DNA from: Atkinsonella hypoxylon
Taxonomy: Eukaryota; Ascomycota; Sordariomycetes; Hypocreales; Clavicipitaceae
Assembly (NCBI GenBank): GCA_000729835.1
Contig: JFHB01000081.1
Coordinates: 62,001-126,000, forward strand
Direction of reading: 5' to 3'
Length of the DNA stretch: 64,000 nucleotides
The notes beneath the pieces are model-generated. The model saw only the letters and a program-made list of their open reading frames with translations, made no database searches and had not been told where the DNA came from. How positions within the stretch are numbered: the stretch's first letter is position 1; the number at the start of each line of letters is the position of its first letter. Below are positions 1-11,381 of this stretch, in pieces. The position numbers and the translations under genes were made by a program.

Positions 1-32
1 CTTGCTGTATACGCGTCGTGCTCGGCTACGGA

Positions 33-66
33 CAGGTCCAGACCATGTGTGCATTGGTCCAATCTG
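33..66. repeat. End fragment of an inverted-repeat element
   Basis: Positions 33-52 are identical over 20 bases to 34791-34810, the left terminal repeat of the 285 bp element at 34781-35065. The bases that follow (ATTGGTCCAATCTG) resemble the other terminus of that element (GTTGGTCTA). I read this as one end of a second, divergent copy cut by the window edge or degraded. No partner terminus is visible here. Confidence 0.5.
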
Positions 67-111
67 AACACTAGTTAACCACTTCACGATAGTCCTCATG
101 ACGTAGATGCG

Positions 112-1449
112 CTACAATTCTCGAACGAGGCGGAATCCAAACATATATGTCGCAACCTCGCTAGAGAGGTATCCGTCGCGATAGTTGATCCTGTAATTTC
201 GTGATCTATAGTTCCACGCTCCTCCGCGAACGACTCGGAACTGCACAGGTCCATTATGGGCGGACCCATTGTTGGGGGCCTTGCTCAGATTCGGCACCCA
301 GGTATCTGCCACGAACTCCCGAGCATTGCCAGTAATGTCGAAAAGCCCGTACCCGTTCGGCGAGAAAGAAGCGACGGGCGCCGTGTACGGAAATCCGTCA
401 TTCACCGGGGTAGCCGGCCACGAGAAGTTGTTCACCTTCTTGGACGTGTAGTCATACGTGTTGGCATACACGTTGGCTTGCTCAACCTCGTTTCCCCAGA
501 AAAAAATCGTATCCGAGCCACCCCGGGCTGCCCATTCCCATTCGTCCTCGGTCGGAAGCCGGTACGTCTTGCCGGTCCTGGCAGAGAGCCAGTCCGCGTA
601 CGCTTTGGCGTCCTGCCATCTGATAGCGACAACAGGTGAGTGCTTCGTCTGGGGGAAGCCAGGATGGAGGTAGTCGAGTTCGGGATTGAACACCATCTGA
701 CTAGCCGCCGGCAGATTGATCCACCAACGAGCTCCTCCTCGCACCTCATAGAGTGTGCTGCGGACAAAATGGTCGAATTCCGCTACTGTGACTTCCATTT
801 TGCCAATGGCAAGTCGCTCTGAGATGCACACCCGGCGCTGCGGCTTCTCAAAGTCCCAATTAAGCGGCGGCACTTCCCAGCGCTGCAGTTCTTGATCGGA
901 GGAGCCAGCTTGGTAGCAGCCGGTAGGAATGACGACCATGGAGGGTGCGTCCTTGTTGTCGCGGAATTCGGTACCAGGGGCGGTGTGTCTTGTTATCCCA
1001 CTAGCTGCGACGGGAGATACTTTCTCATAGCGATGCTGAGGCGGCTTGTCGAGCTTCGAGCTTATCACGTCAATAGCGTGACGCCACTCGTCGACAGCGC
1101 CGGTGAGAAACATTGTAGAATCCAAGAAGCCTTGCTTGTAGTCCATTGCGGTGGAGAGCTTGACGAAATACTGGCTCTCGGCGATGAGCCTGTCCAGCAT
1201 CCCCTTCAACTCTGGCGCTCTGGGAAGAACACCAGGCTGGCCAGTCGAGATGGAGGCGAGTGTCGACTGAGCTTTCCTCGCAGCCTCTTCAATCGGAGCA
1301 TAGGTGGCAAGGGTACCGTTGTTCCATCTCAGATGCTGGGAAAGACGGCAAAGATCATCTCGCAGCTGTTGAGCTGTGGCACTGGCCGCCGCAGAGGTGA
1401 TGTTCACCGTGGCCAGCAGCGCCAATGCAACTTTGGCCAGATATCGCAT
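112..1449 (-). CDS. Secreted SUMF1/FGE-fold protein (formylglycine-generating enzyme family)
   Basis: Intronless 445-residue protein with an ATG start at 1449. Residues 1-24 are a hydrophobic signal peptide ending in an Ala/Ser-rich stretch, so the product should enter the secretory pathway. Residues about 170-445 carry the FGE-sulfatase (SUMF1, formerly DUF323) fold: VVIPTGCYQAGS, then the KMEVTVAEFDHFV block, RLPTEDEWEWAARGG, and a terminal RVVRGGAWNYRSRNYR...FGFRLV. In true formylglycine-generating enzymes two cysteines follow the GG of this last block. Here the aligned positions (about 414 and 419) are both tyrosine, so sulfatase-activating chemistry is not expected. The architecture looks more like bacterial family members than like fungal EgtB-type fusions, so horizontal origin is possible but unproven. 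The N-terminal 150 residues are helical and unrecognised. A TATATATA run at about 1555 lies roughly 105 nt upstream of the start. Confidence 0.85.
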   Translation of the reverse strand: MRYLAKVALALLATVNITSAAASATAQQLRDDLCRLSQHLRWNNGTLATYAPIEEAARKAQSTLASISTGQPGVLPRAPELKGMLDRLIAESQYFVKLSTAMDYKQGFLDSTMFLTGAVDEWRHAIDVISSKLDKPPQHRYEKVSPVAASGITRHTAPGTEFRDNKDAPSMVVIPTGCYQAGSSDQELQRWEVPPLNWDFEKPQRRVCISERLAIGKMEVTVAEFDHFVRSTLYEVRGGARWWINLPAASQMVFNPELDYLHPGFPQTKHSPVVAIRWQDAKAYADWLSARTGKTYRLPTEDEWEWAARGGSDTIFFWGNEVEQANVYANTYDYTSKKVNNFSWPATPVNDGFPYTAPVASFSPNGYGLFDITGNAREFVADTWVPNLSKAPNNGSAHNGPVQFRVVRGGAWNYRSRNYRINYRDGYLSSEVATYMFGFRLVREL

Positions 1450-3313
1450 GGTTGAGACTCAATGTGGCGATAGGTGCGACACAACGAGCAGCAATGCTTT
1501 ATCCCACGAAATACAAGTATTCGACTGGGAAAGTCTCTCACGGCGAGAGCGGGTTATATATATCCCACCGAGATGCCGCACCAGCTGGAGAATCCTTACG
1601 CTTCAACGTGATCTGATGGTCGTTCAATCAAGCAGTCATTTCTTGGTGTGAGATTCGGTGATTTGAGGTACTTTTTTCCTGAAAGCTTTCAGCCGAGACA
1701 ATGATACGCCTCCAATTGGGGGCTTTATGCACGGGGGCTCCAAAAATGGTTGAGCTGATGTCTTGCAAGCTCACGAGAGCTCTCTCCGGTGTTGTAGCGC
1801 AACACGGCGCTGGGATGTGTGCGACAGAGGCAAAATACGAAGTTGTGGCCTGTTGATCGCCAGTTATATATTGATCACTCGTTATCTCTGCCCTGGCCTT
1901 GCCGTGCTAGATGGATTCATGTTTCGTCATTGATGCACGCATGATGTGTCGTTGCACGGGAATGGACAGGCTTGTTTAAGCTGTAAGACCCGTCGACGAA
2001 TAATGAATGACCCCTGGACTTTTCAAGGCTCTCTGTTTAGAATCATTCGTCATCAATAGGACATTTTTCGCTCATTTCGCTCATCGGGCAAAGCCTAGTA
2101 GTTGCAAGCCGTGTGCTGGATGGTGTGAAACAGACGACCGAAGCGGAAGGGAAATGCGCACTCGCTGATCACCAGCCTGGAATATTGGTCCCAGATCCAG
2201 AGCTGAAATTTAGGTACTTGTACTTAACCGGAATGAGCGAACCTATCAGATATCTGCTTTGCGAGTTAGGTGAGACATAAAGTTACTGGCAACTCATGCA
2301 GAAAACAGGCATCTTTAAGTAGAGCTAAGTACCCCACATTACCTCCTTTATACTGCTCTCTCTAACTGGTACTATAGGTATGATAGAATTTATTTTAAAT
2401 AGGTAGCGTTTCTAAGTAGCCTATAACCTTGTAATGTATATCTATAGCTAGGTACTTTACTATATGTTGTAATAATATTCCTTTATCTTAGCTATGTTGA
2501 TTTTGCGCAGCTGTTAGCGAGTACCTACCTAATAGGTGGTTAAGAGCGGGGCTTGTAGGTTTGTAAAATACTACGGAATACAGGTACAGGGGTTGGAGTG
2601 TAGTTAATCATAATCATAATCATACTAATCACGTCCGTCTAGGACATGCAAGCCTGACGCCTTAGACCTCAAGCTGCTTGCTATTGGTCCGGTAGCCGGT
2701 ATCGCAGCTTGCTTCCAAAAGAAACCATGAAATGAAATCGAGATTACCGTCTTAACATCGTGTAGGTTGGGGTTTTGCGCAGAGGAGAGAAGCGCGGGTG
2801 CCTGCCTGTATTACAAACAGGTATTCCGTATTTAAAAGAGCTATTTTCCAAAACGGGTCTAAGTGGATGCTGATATGATAGTCTTTGCTTGAATTTCTTA
2901 GTTTACTGTAATACTATTACTGCATAGCTTTGAAATGCGATAGTTGTCAAGTTAGATGGTAAACAGTTATGGACTCATAATAAATTATACTCCGTGAGAA
3001 GGAGTCTTCTCTTGAATAGTCACTCTTTTGCCGGCGGGACTGAAGGGTCGTAGACGAAATAACTAGAACGGACCTGGAGTTTTTTTGCAAGAACTTGTAA
3101 ATTCCCCTATTAAATGGGGCATTACGGACTAGAGCCGATGCGGAATGAGCGATCAAAGCGAAAACTTGTCAGGCACCTGTCAATTTTGAAACATGGTTAG
3201 AGGGGCGCGCTTGAGCCAAACTACGACGCCAAGTATTTCCGAAACCCTCAGTCTCTTTCCCCAATGCATTCGCTACCATGACATTAAAACGAACGACGTC
3301 AAATTCAAAAAGT
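1450..3313. other. Intergenic; no supported gene
   Basis: The first 200 bases upstream of 1449 probably hold the promoter of the SUMF1-fold gene. From about 2280 to 2640 the DNA becomes AT-rich with many TAGGTA-type words and a short ATAATC triplication near 2610, like decayed repeat DNA. Open frames here lack ATG starts and show no recognisable protein. Confidence 0.5.
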
Positions 3314-4174
3314 TCAGGCCTTCAGTTGCAACAATTGATGCTTTACATGAGCCTGCAAGCAGTCTTCCAGATCAATTAAACCCTGTCGCACCTCGCAGAG
3401 GGCAAATAGATTTTGCGCATCCCACGCGTTCACAACCTGACACCCATGTGCCACTGCTGTCTTCGTTTCGGGCGTCTCAATTACCGTTTCCATATTTTCG
3501 CCCTTCTGGATCGAAGAATCAACCTCGGTTTGTACGCCAGCAGTGGTCACATCTCGTCGTGTAGCATCTCCCTGCTGAAGCACTCCCCAATCGACCAGAG
3601 CAATGCCATCCAGCGACAAGTCAACCGTATCAGTACCATTCGAGCATGGAAATAACTCACCGAGCGATTGGAAGGACGGGGCAGGGGGCGGGCAATTGGT
3701 GGCGAGAAAACTGTCTATTTCAGCAGGCAACATATCTGGGGATTCTGCAAACAACGACGGCATCGGTACATCATGCGCCGTACCCAGCATTCCACGGTCG
3801 CTCTGCGGACTTTGGTCCAGGTCACTTCTCATGGAGTTGCACCCCAGTCCCTGCGCAGCAAGATACTCCTGGTCCAAGGCAAATATCGACTCAACTTTTT
3901 CCTCACCCCGCCGCACCAACTCGATTGCTGTATCGGGGAACTGCGTCGCAAAGAGGCGGTTCATATCATTGTACCGCGCGAGGCCGGTGAAGCCTGTCCT
4001 CCATGCGTTAGAAGGTCCGCCGCTGTCATCGATTGCGTATTTTGTTCTTCCATATGTGTGGTGTGATTCCAAATGGCTTGGTCGGTTATTCAATTTGCAT
4101 GCTTTGCTGGCCGTAGTGTAATCGTCGGATTTGATTTGCCCGGCAGATCTGTGGCTTTGGTTACGTTTTGGCAT
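3314..4174 (-). CDS. Hypothetical protein, 286 residues
   Basis: I do not recognise this protein. The frame is open further upstream, but the first ATG is at 4174, which gives MPKRNQSHRS and 286 residues. The product is polar with a basic N-terminus, a proline-rich patch near NCPPPAPSF, several acidic stretches and a helical C-terminal end (residues about 255-286) that could form a short coiled coil. There is no signal peptide or membrane segment. The length of the uninterrupted frame and its ordinary amino-acid composition support coding. No close neighbour suggests a role. It could be a lineage-specific nuclear protein, but this is only a guess from composition. Confidence 0.6.
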   Translation of the reverse strand: MPKRNQSHRSAGQIKSDDYTTASKACKLNNRPSHLESHHTYGRTKYAIDDSGGPSNAWRTGFTGLARYNDMNRLFATQFPDTAIELVRRGEEKVESIFALDQEYLAAQGLGCNSMRSDLDQSPQSDRGMLGTAHDVPMPSLFAESPDMLPAEIDSFLATNCPPPAPSFQSLGELFPCSNGTDTVDLSLDGIALVDWGVLQQGDATRRDVTTAGVQTEVDSSIQKGENMETVIETPETKTAVAHGCQVVNAWDAQNLFALCEVRQGLIDLEDCLQAHVKHQLLQLKA

Positions 4175-5913
4175 GATGCTTCGTGAGCAAGTTGGGTTTG
4201 TAAATGTTCTGACAAATTGAGCTTTTTCTTTACTGACAAAAGTTGTAAAGATTAAGTCGAAGATTGACGGGGACAATGAGATTAGTAGATTTAGGGATCC
4301 AAAATATCAGATCTCGATTCAATTTGAGCATGGGGACATGGCGAAATAAAAAAAGCCTGTGGTCGACTTGCCTATCCTTAAATAACACTCTTGTAATATC
4401 CGATGGAACTTTAAAAGAACGTGAACAATTAATATTAGCATGAGATGTGCGATGACGTTTTCGTACTGCAATTCCTGCGTCAATGTTGCACTCGGGGCGC
4501 CACCATAACCTGATCTCCATCTTATGGCCAATCAGGAATCGAATTCGCCATTTCCGGCGAGCCACACAAGTGGCGAAACGGTGGCGAGGTGACGAGCCGT
4601 TTAGATCACAAATGGGTCCCGACAAATAATAACTTGCCAACTTGCTAAGGCTTTCTTTTGCCAAAGGAACCCTGAAACTAACTATTTAGGAAATGAGATT
4701 GGGATCTTTTGCCAAAGATACCCTGCTTCGCTTTCTCCCTCCTTTAAAGTTTTATTTCAGGGAGCACGGTGGTCGCAAGATCCACCCACTGTTTATCGAT
4801 ACCAGTTGAATGTATACACAACTGGGGCAAACTATTCCATCACCATGCTATTACTATGAAAAATACGACTATACTATACATTATAGAAGTTAGCTCTGAA
4901 CAATAAGTAAGTAAGTAGTAGTGGTATTGCCACCTGCTACCGATTGGCGACAATCGCTGCCAGTGACCAGCATCCTGCTCTCTTAACACTTGGGCAGCTT
5001 GCTGGCATGGCAAGTGGTGGTCAATTTAATCCAGCCCTCGCCGCTCGGTCTTGTTCCAGTCCTGAGGTCGTTTAAAATCGACCCTTACCTGACTAGCCGA
5101 TCAAATATCTCCCAGACAACCCAGGTGGCCAATCATTACGTGAGAGTTTGTAATAGGTACCCCAGCAGATGCACGTAGGTATGGATGGTATCAGTGCTCA
5201 CAGCGTTGTGGTGGCAATATACGGAATAACTCGCCATCTCTGCGGCGTTGTTGGATGGGTGAGGACATAACGGACATAACGTGTAAAAAGACAAATGTTT
5301 TATTCTCTCACCGTCGCGTCACGCCATAGCCGTGCGAAACTAATCCGGCGAATGAGGGTAAAAGAGGCCAATGTTGTTACCGGGGCCAAGCTCGCCAAGC
5401 GAGATGTTAACGACTCTTGAGGACTCTATAGCTTATTGAAAAGAGAAGCACCTAGTATTGGAATAAGTAGTAGCGTACACTCTGATACGCTTAGCGACCT
5501 AGGTAGGTAGCTATAGTCAAGTGAATAGTTAATCTAAAGTTCTATTCACCTCCATCTCACAATGCATTGGGCTTTGGCTGATAAGTAATGAAAGACAGTA
5601 GACTTTGAACTGTAGATGATGTTGATTCTTCCAAATTTTCGCCGGTAACAGCGGCGACAAGGTCCTTATCAATATATATCTTGCGAGTAAATGCATGTGC
5701 TCAATAACACCTGGCATACATATATTCCCATTTCATTCCAAAATTGCGAAAACTCCATTTTCAAAATTGAGGCAACAATGGTCCGTAACCGTGCATGCCT
5801 GATCAACGTATCCAAGAAAAACCATCCGAAGCCAATTCGCATAGGGTGTTCCAGCGTTGTTCTTCAATCATGTTCATCACTATACCTACATCCGGGATTC
5901 CGCCCCGTGGCCT
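4175..5913. other. Intergenic; no supported gene
   Basis: No convincing coding frame. A 144-codon minus-strand frame at 4230-4664 overlaps the promoter side of the 4174 gene and has a basic, low-information composition. A short imperfect repeat of TTTTGCCAAAG recurs at about 4656 and 4709. Confidence 0.4.
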
Positions 5914-6643
5914 TTACAGATGTTGTGTCGGTGTCAAGTCTGACCTCAATTTCCTGCGCTTCAGTGGCTGCTCGTCTCCCAACAATGGATATGGCAGCGA
6001 TTGCAAATTGTTTTGTAATAGCCGCGACTGCCGCACCTCATTCGACACAAGGTAATTATACTCGAACTGAGGCCACGTGCGAGTATCCCAAGGCTCCATC
6101 GACTCCGTACCTAAGCTCGTTCCTGCGGCGGCATCTTCATCGACAGAGGACGTATAAACAGGGCTGCATGTTGTGGGTGTACGGCAAGAAGATAGCGAAG
6201 AATGGTCATCTGGTGTTGAAGCTGAGTCGCTGTTTGTCGGAGAAGCATATACTGCAGTATAGCCGCCGGAATCTGCAGACGTTGCACTGCCAGATGATTA
6301 GTTTTATGAAGCACCCGACACGGAGTGGATGGACCAGTGAATACCTCGATTGTGCTACGCTCTGTGTCCAAGGCACAGAAGATGCGTTTGAGTCATGGCT
6401 GTAGTCGACGACAGGCACTACACGGCCATGCCCAGTGTGCTTCCAATAATTAGGCACTGGCGGCAATAATGTTGGCGTCGGTAGGCCATGTGTGTTTGCA
6501 GAGTTCGTAGTTCGCGATGCACGTATACTTCCGCCGCAATCGGGGTATATTCTCTCCTTCTCCTCAGACGACTGCGGTAGCAAAGAGGCAGAGACAAGGA
6601 CGTTTCCTTGCCAGGTTTTCACGGAGAGGAAGTGATCGTCCAT
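5914..6643 (-). CDS. Hypothetical two-exon protein, 223 residues
   Basis: The gene appears only when spliced. Exon 1 is 6643-6345 (ATG at 6643, MDDHFLSVKTW). The intron is 6344-6287 (58 nt; donor GTATTC, internal CTAAT branch-like site, acceptor GGCAG). Exon 2 is 6286-5914. The junction keeps the frame (Ser codon AG|T), and exon 2 then stays open for 124 codons to a stop. The product is rich in Ser, Thr and Pro in the middle (residues about 100-165). A conserved-looking tail follows: WPQFEYNYLVSNEVRQSRLL, then a basic LKRRKLR run that could act as a nuclear signal. I do not recognise a family. The opposite-strand frames over this interval are shadows: a plus-strand reading needs many stops, whereas the minus reading is clean. 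An additional upstream exon cannot be excluded. Confidence 0.6.
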
Positions 6644-9600
6644 CGTCTGGGAGTGTTGTTGATTTGCAGAAGGTAGTGAACGTGGCGAATATTTCCCTCG
6701 TATTAATTAGGCGCTGGGTATGAGGAGAAGCGGAGCAAGGCGATTGACAGGTTACGGTTACGAGACGGACGTTGTTGGTGTCGAGGTTGCGAGGGTAGGT
6801 AGATAGGAGTGTAGAAATGGGACTTCTCATGAGCGAGCTGCATGGAAATTTTTTTTTTTTTTTTTGTCGTCTCGGTGCATGAGCAAGTGATGTGCGCTAT
6901 CTGCGCTGCTCATGAAAGAACAACCCTGAGAAGCCCTGCATTTGGATCATTCGAGGGACCGAGCAATCTGGATGGTGGATATAGGAAAATGGATGGAGAA
7001 GGACGGTGGGCATGGGCGAGTACCTAAAATCAGCCATGCGTTTTTGAAACCCGATGTTTGGCCACTCGGTTCTGCCAAGTCGGTAGTACATCTTATCCGA
7101 CCATGCGGACCCGAGCCGACCGGACCTATTACGTAGCTACCAGACCTAGCCTGACCTAACTGTGGGTCTTTTGTGGTGTAGAGCAGCTGAGCAGCTCTTC
7201 TAATTGGCCTACTAGACTCTGGCTTAGATTGATTTCCTAGAATTTATAATCTCTGGCACATATAAAATCGTGAAACAAAGACAAAAGTTTACTACTATTA
7301 TAAAAGAATCTTTTTATAGCAAATCACCGTCGGTCGTTGCTCACAGTTCTATGTGAGTCTACAGAGTTTGTACGGTAATATCCTTGAATTATTTCACACA
7401 TTTACTCCGCAGGGTTAATTGATACCAACCATCTTCCAAGTTATTCCTAGAGCACCGGGGATATCTTCTCTCTGGGAGTGGACGTATTGGGTGGCAGGCT
7501 TTCGTTCCACCGGCTTTTGAAAAAAAGGGCTACCACCGGATCTCTAGCTATTGTAGCCTGTTCGCTCCTGATTTCACGAGCCATGCTCGGTCTGCTGGAC
7601 GGTTTATACAATGACCCATTTCATCTTATTGTCCTCACAATATTTGGCCCTCTATGCATGCTCACAACTTTTGCAGTCAAAATCTTCTTAGGTCATCCTT
7701 TATCCACGTTGAGTACCATTGTGTTTTGGCTCGATGAGAGCAGTGATAGCAGAAACCTAGCATTTCTTGTTGCCCAGGCCTGGTATGTAGCCCAGGTTCC
7801 AGGTAGATGCGAACATCACCACGGACACGATATCACCAGCCAACAGGCTCACTGTCGAGACCCTCACTTCGTTAATTTCAAACGCGCCTCTGTAATGGCC
7901 GCTATACTCGGTAGATAGGCATTTGGGCCACATATTGAGTTCTACCACTTCGTACCTTATCTTAAAGGGTAGTTGACCGATGTAGGTTCGCCTGATTGAA
8001 CTTGATTGTCGTACAAAGATGAAAGATAGTATGAAATTTCAGATCAGCTAATAACTCTCAATAATTTGAGTTTTCCCTAACCCTAACCCTACCACAATTC
8101 CTGCCTATATATTATGATTGAGAATTAGTGGATGGTCAAGCAGAGCACTGTGACATACTGTGTTTAATTGGTCCGTACGGGCTGCATCGCTTCGTCGTCT
8201 GATGCAACTGGCGTGCAGCCATGGTGTTTCTAGTATATCTCTTAAGAATTAACCTTTACTCTGTCAGCTGGCTATTTGGCTATTTGGCTTTATCGTGTTA
8301 ATGATGTCAATTATTTCATATAATTATAAGTGGTCTCTTGCCTAGCAGGTATTCGTGTCCAATCGCCAAGCACGGATGCGCTTGTGACTATAGGTGCTTT
8401 TACACTGTGAATGTCGAGAAAAATCGTAGTGATGAGTCTAATTTCCAGATGTCTCCTGTATCTAGAGTTATCTAATACATCTTGTAGACTGGATTGGTTT
8501 AGGGTAAAGTGATAGAAAGTAGCTAAGATATAACAACAAGTCAATGGCTTTAACTAATTTTCTACTCACTGCCAATACAAATGCAGTCAAGTTGCATCTT
8601 TTCTCTTACCATTGGACCTAAAAGTCAAGCATGGGAGCACCATACCTGTCACTTTAGGCCCCCCATCTCCTTGGTGCCGAGCTGGCTTCAAACCAGCAAC
8701 TTCGCCCCATAACCCCCTAGCTCTGGCGCGAGACCTCGAATAGTTAGTCTTTGCAGGCTAAGATAATTGCGGGGTATGTGATTGATCGCTTTATGACCAG
8801 GATAATTATTAGTACTTCTAACGTAGTGTAAATAGTCTTATAGAGGAAGTACCTTTAAACTACTCTACTTGATTAGCCCATAGCCCTTGTCCGTCATTAC
8901 TAAGTTGGGATGAAGGAATTTATACAAAGAAACTAACACGTTTGATCAGCTCCAAAAGCATCATTCTCAATTCCGACCGATACAATCACTAAAGAACGAT
9001 CATTTTCTAGAAATGATTTCTATCACATAGGCTCCTACGATCTCAATATGCCGTCGCTGTCCAAGCTTCCTCCGGAACTTGCCTCCTGACGGTTGAAAAA
9101 TCCCCCAGGGACAAGTTGCGCCGACCCTGCACAACTTTAGAGTCAAGTTTGACTTTCAACTTCAGAATGCGGAGTGTGGATGGTTTCAATGATGCATCAG
9201 TACATATCGTGAAGCATAGCAGCAGCGGTATCTCGGTCGCAGAAAGAAAGACCCGACAGCAATCATAGCACTTATGCCTGAGACCTTCGCAGAGGTCTTC
9301 TACGAAATCACACGAAAGGGTCTTGTGATTGACGATTTTCTCCCCTTGAGGTGGCTTCCTTCCGCACCGATCAATTCTCCAAGATCTCTTTGTCCACTCG
9401 AATCAATTACCCCATGAAATCCAGAGAATTTACAATAGAGTGGGCTAGAGATCCAACATGGTAGACGGCTATAGTGACTTCTGTTAACAGCTCGATAGCT
9501 TCCTATCTCGTTATATGAGGACTTGGTGGTATCTGTGCATTAGTGCACGAGATGTGAACCTAGTGTCCCCAACAGTTAGAATCATATCCTGCTCGCGCTG

Positions 9601-9998
9601 AAGATGGGTAATTTCCCCTATTAGAAGGCTCGACACGTGAGAATTGCTTCATTTGTTCCAAACCGTTTCAGTTCATTGAAACCCACAACGGAATTCTCAG
9701 AATTATAAATTCGAAATACTATGTTACCAGAGTAATTATCCTGAACCAGTGGAACATGATATCGCATGACACCGTAATAGTCTGATACACTTCATTTCCT
9801 CGCTAGAATAAAGAATATTTATATCTGTCGTATTATCAGGCTTTGACGCAGAAACTGCTTCGTTATACAAACAAGTCGTTGACATATTTCGTTGAGCCAA
9901 GATGCTGAACTGAATGAGATCCGTAACTCGAGTGCAGTTCATGACCCACGTACCATGTTTATTTGGCTCCAAGATACATTTGCTCACTTCTACCATGA
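6644..9998. other. Intergenic 3.3 kb with simple repeats
   Basis: No supported gene. It holds a 17-base T run (6849-6865), a telomere-type tract (listed separately) and scattered AT-rich DNA. A 146-codon plus frame at 7478-7918 has two hydrophobic stretches but starts with GTG and is not otherwise protein-like. Confidence 0.4.
8075..8091. repeat. Interstitial telomere-type repeat
   Basis: The tract reads CCCTAACCCTAACCCTA: two full and one partial copy of the hexamer complementary to the TTAGGG telomere repeat used by most filamentous fungi. It lies in gene-free DNA far from any visible chromosome end. Confidence 0.6.
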
Positions 9999-11381
9999 TT
10001 ATTGTTCCTCTACACTGGAAATCTCTCTCGATTTGTGATTCAACGCAGAGCGCGAAACAAGTTCCACATCATCCTTGTTTGAGACAGAATGTGATACGCT
10101 TGCCGTGTCAACATAGAAGGATCGCGTCAATACAATCTCGCCACCATGAGATTCCGGTTCTCGCGAGCCGCCACTCTGTTTCAAGTACGACGAGGTTTGA
10201 CTCTTGTGTATGTAGAGGCTGCTCAGTGCGGGTAAACAGGCACAAATAAGGCCGATGCCGACCTCAGCGTTGCTAGGAACAAAACATTAGTTTACACGTC
10301 TTTCCGGCACCATGAGAACAAAAAAAAAAATAATAATAATAATGCAGGCCTACCCCGAAAGAATGACCTTGACAAAGACTACTGTTTGGTTGATAGAATT
10401 GCGCTCATAAACAATCATGAACAATCGGTAAACGCTGAACGCCGTTGCAATCCCACCTGCGCAGAGTATAGCGCTGACGCGCATTCGCTTCTTGCGTGGT
10501 AGTTGCAACGACCAAGTAAGTGGTGTAGGTAGCACGAGAATGACCATGTCGCTTATGACACTGATAATCGCATCCGAGGTGATGATAGCACTTTGGTTCA
10601 AGCAGTGTTCTGGGTGGCCGTGCCAATATGCCGAAATGGGCCAGCAAACAAAAATCTTGATGAATAGCCCCGACCCGTAGTAGGCAAAGAGAATGCCGAT
10701 TAGAACGTAGACGCCAATCAAGGTTTTTCGATGAACGGAGCCGAATACGCGGATGATGATGATGAGTAGGGCGAGCTTTACGGCGAGCGCCATGGGCATG
10801 TAGATTATCGTGGCTGCATAGCCAGACTAGACTTGGGATGGTAAGACTCAAGTCGCTTAGCTTGGTAAGTCACAGTGGTCCGTTACCTTTAAGAAGTATT
10901 GGATATGCGCTGGTGAAACATCCCATTGGTTCAAGCCACCACCATATAACGAAGCTATGTTGCTTTACAATCAGATCACGACTATTGCGCCGCGCACCGA
11001 TTCCCATAGGCAAGACTTACCAAAACATGCAACGACGCAATACCCAATCATCAAGAACTAACAACTTGTTAGCTTTACAGTCTTGGAGTGTTCATCGGTT
11101 CAGGGCCATACATAGGCCGTGTAGGTTGCATCTATGAACGCCATGTCAGCTTCTAGTCGTTCGGGCATGAAGATATCCGCACGCAAAACGCACAATCATC
11201 CAAGGTAACTTGCCCTCCCGATACTTTGGACTTGGCATAGACTCTGATCACGATGAATACGGTGGTGAAGAGCATAGTGAGCGCCTGCGTAACATAGTTC
11301 GTCGCCCGCAGCACGTCCTCTGGATGTTCCAGATTAGGCGTAACGCCTCCGGGGGGGGCGCCGCACCAGGATAACTCATTC
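9999..11381 (-). CDS. Pth11-like / rhodopsin-domain integral membrane protein
   Basis: Five exons reassembled from protein continuity: A 11381(or 11379)-11183, B 11057-11021, C 10954-10887, D 10826-10354, E 10272-9999. All introns are GT-AG and all joins keep frame. The product runs GGVTPNLEHPEDVLRATNYV, a first helix, VTLDDCAF, MIGYCVVACFASLYGGGLNQWDVSPAHIQYFLK, SGYAATIIYMPMALAVKLALL, then further helices and the family's end of core GNAEVGIGLICACLPAL. This is the seven-helix fungal rhodopsin-domain (SAT4/Pth11-like) pattern of plasma-membrane receptors, with a soluble Ser-rich tail ending SSVEEQ. The 5' end is unresolved. The ATG at 11379 (MSYPGAAP) is out of frame with exon A by one base at an 8-G run (11351-11358). 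Alternatively, exon A starts after a TTTAG acceptor at 11382 and an upstream exon supplies the ATG. Family call is firm; the N-terminus is not. Confidence 0.85.

Noticed and set aside
892..1455. 187-codon plus-strand frame
   Set aside because: Antisense shadow of the SUMF1-fold gene.
5691..6404. 237-codon plus-strand frame
   Set aside because: It lies antisense to the spliced minus-strand gene 5914-6643, whose two exons are clean and joined by a good intron; the plus product has no protein-like features.
7478..7918. 146-codon frame with two hydrophobic stretches
   Set aside because: Starts with GTG, has no ATG, no family and no splice partner; the hydrophobic parts do not form a recognisable membrane protein.
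8670..8750. tRNA-like T-arm (GCTGG/CCAGC stem with seven-base loop)
   Set aside because: No matching acceptor stem, D-arm or anticodon arm at tRNA spacing on either strand.
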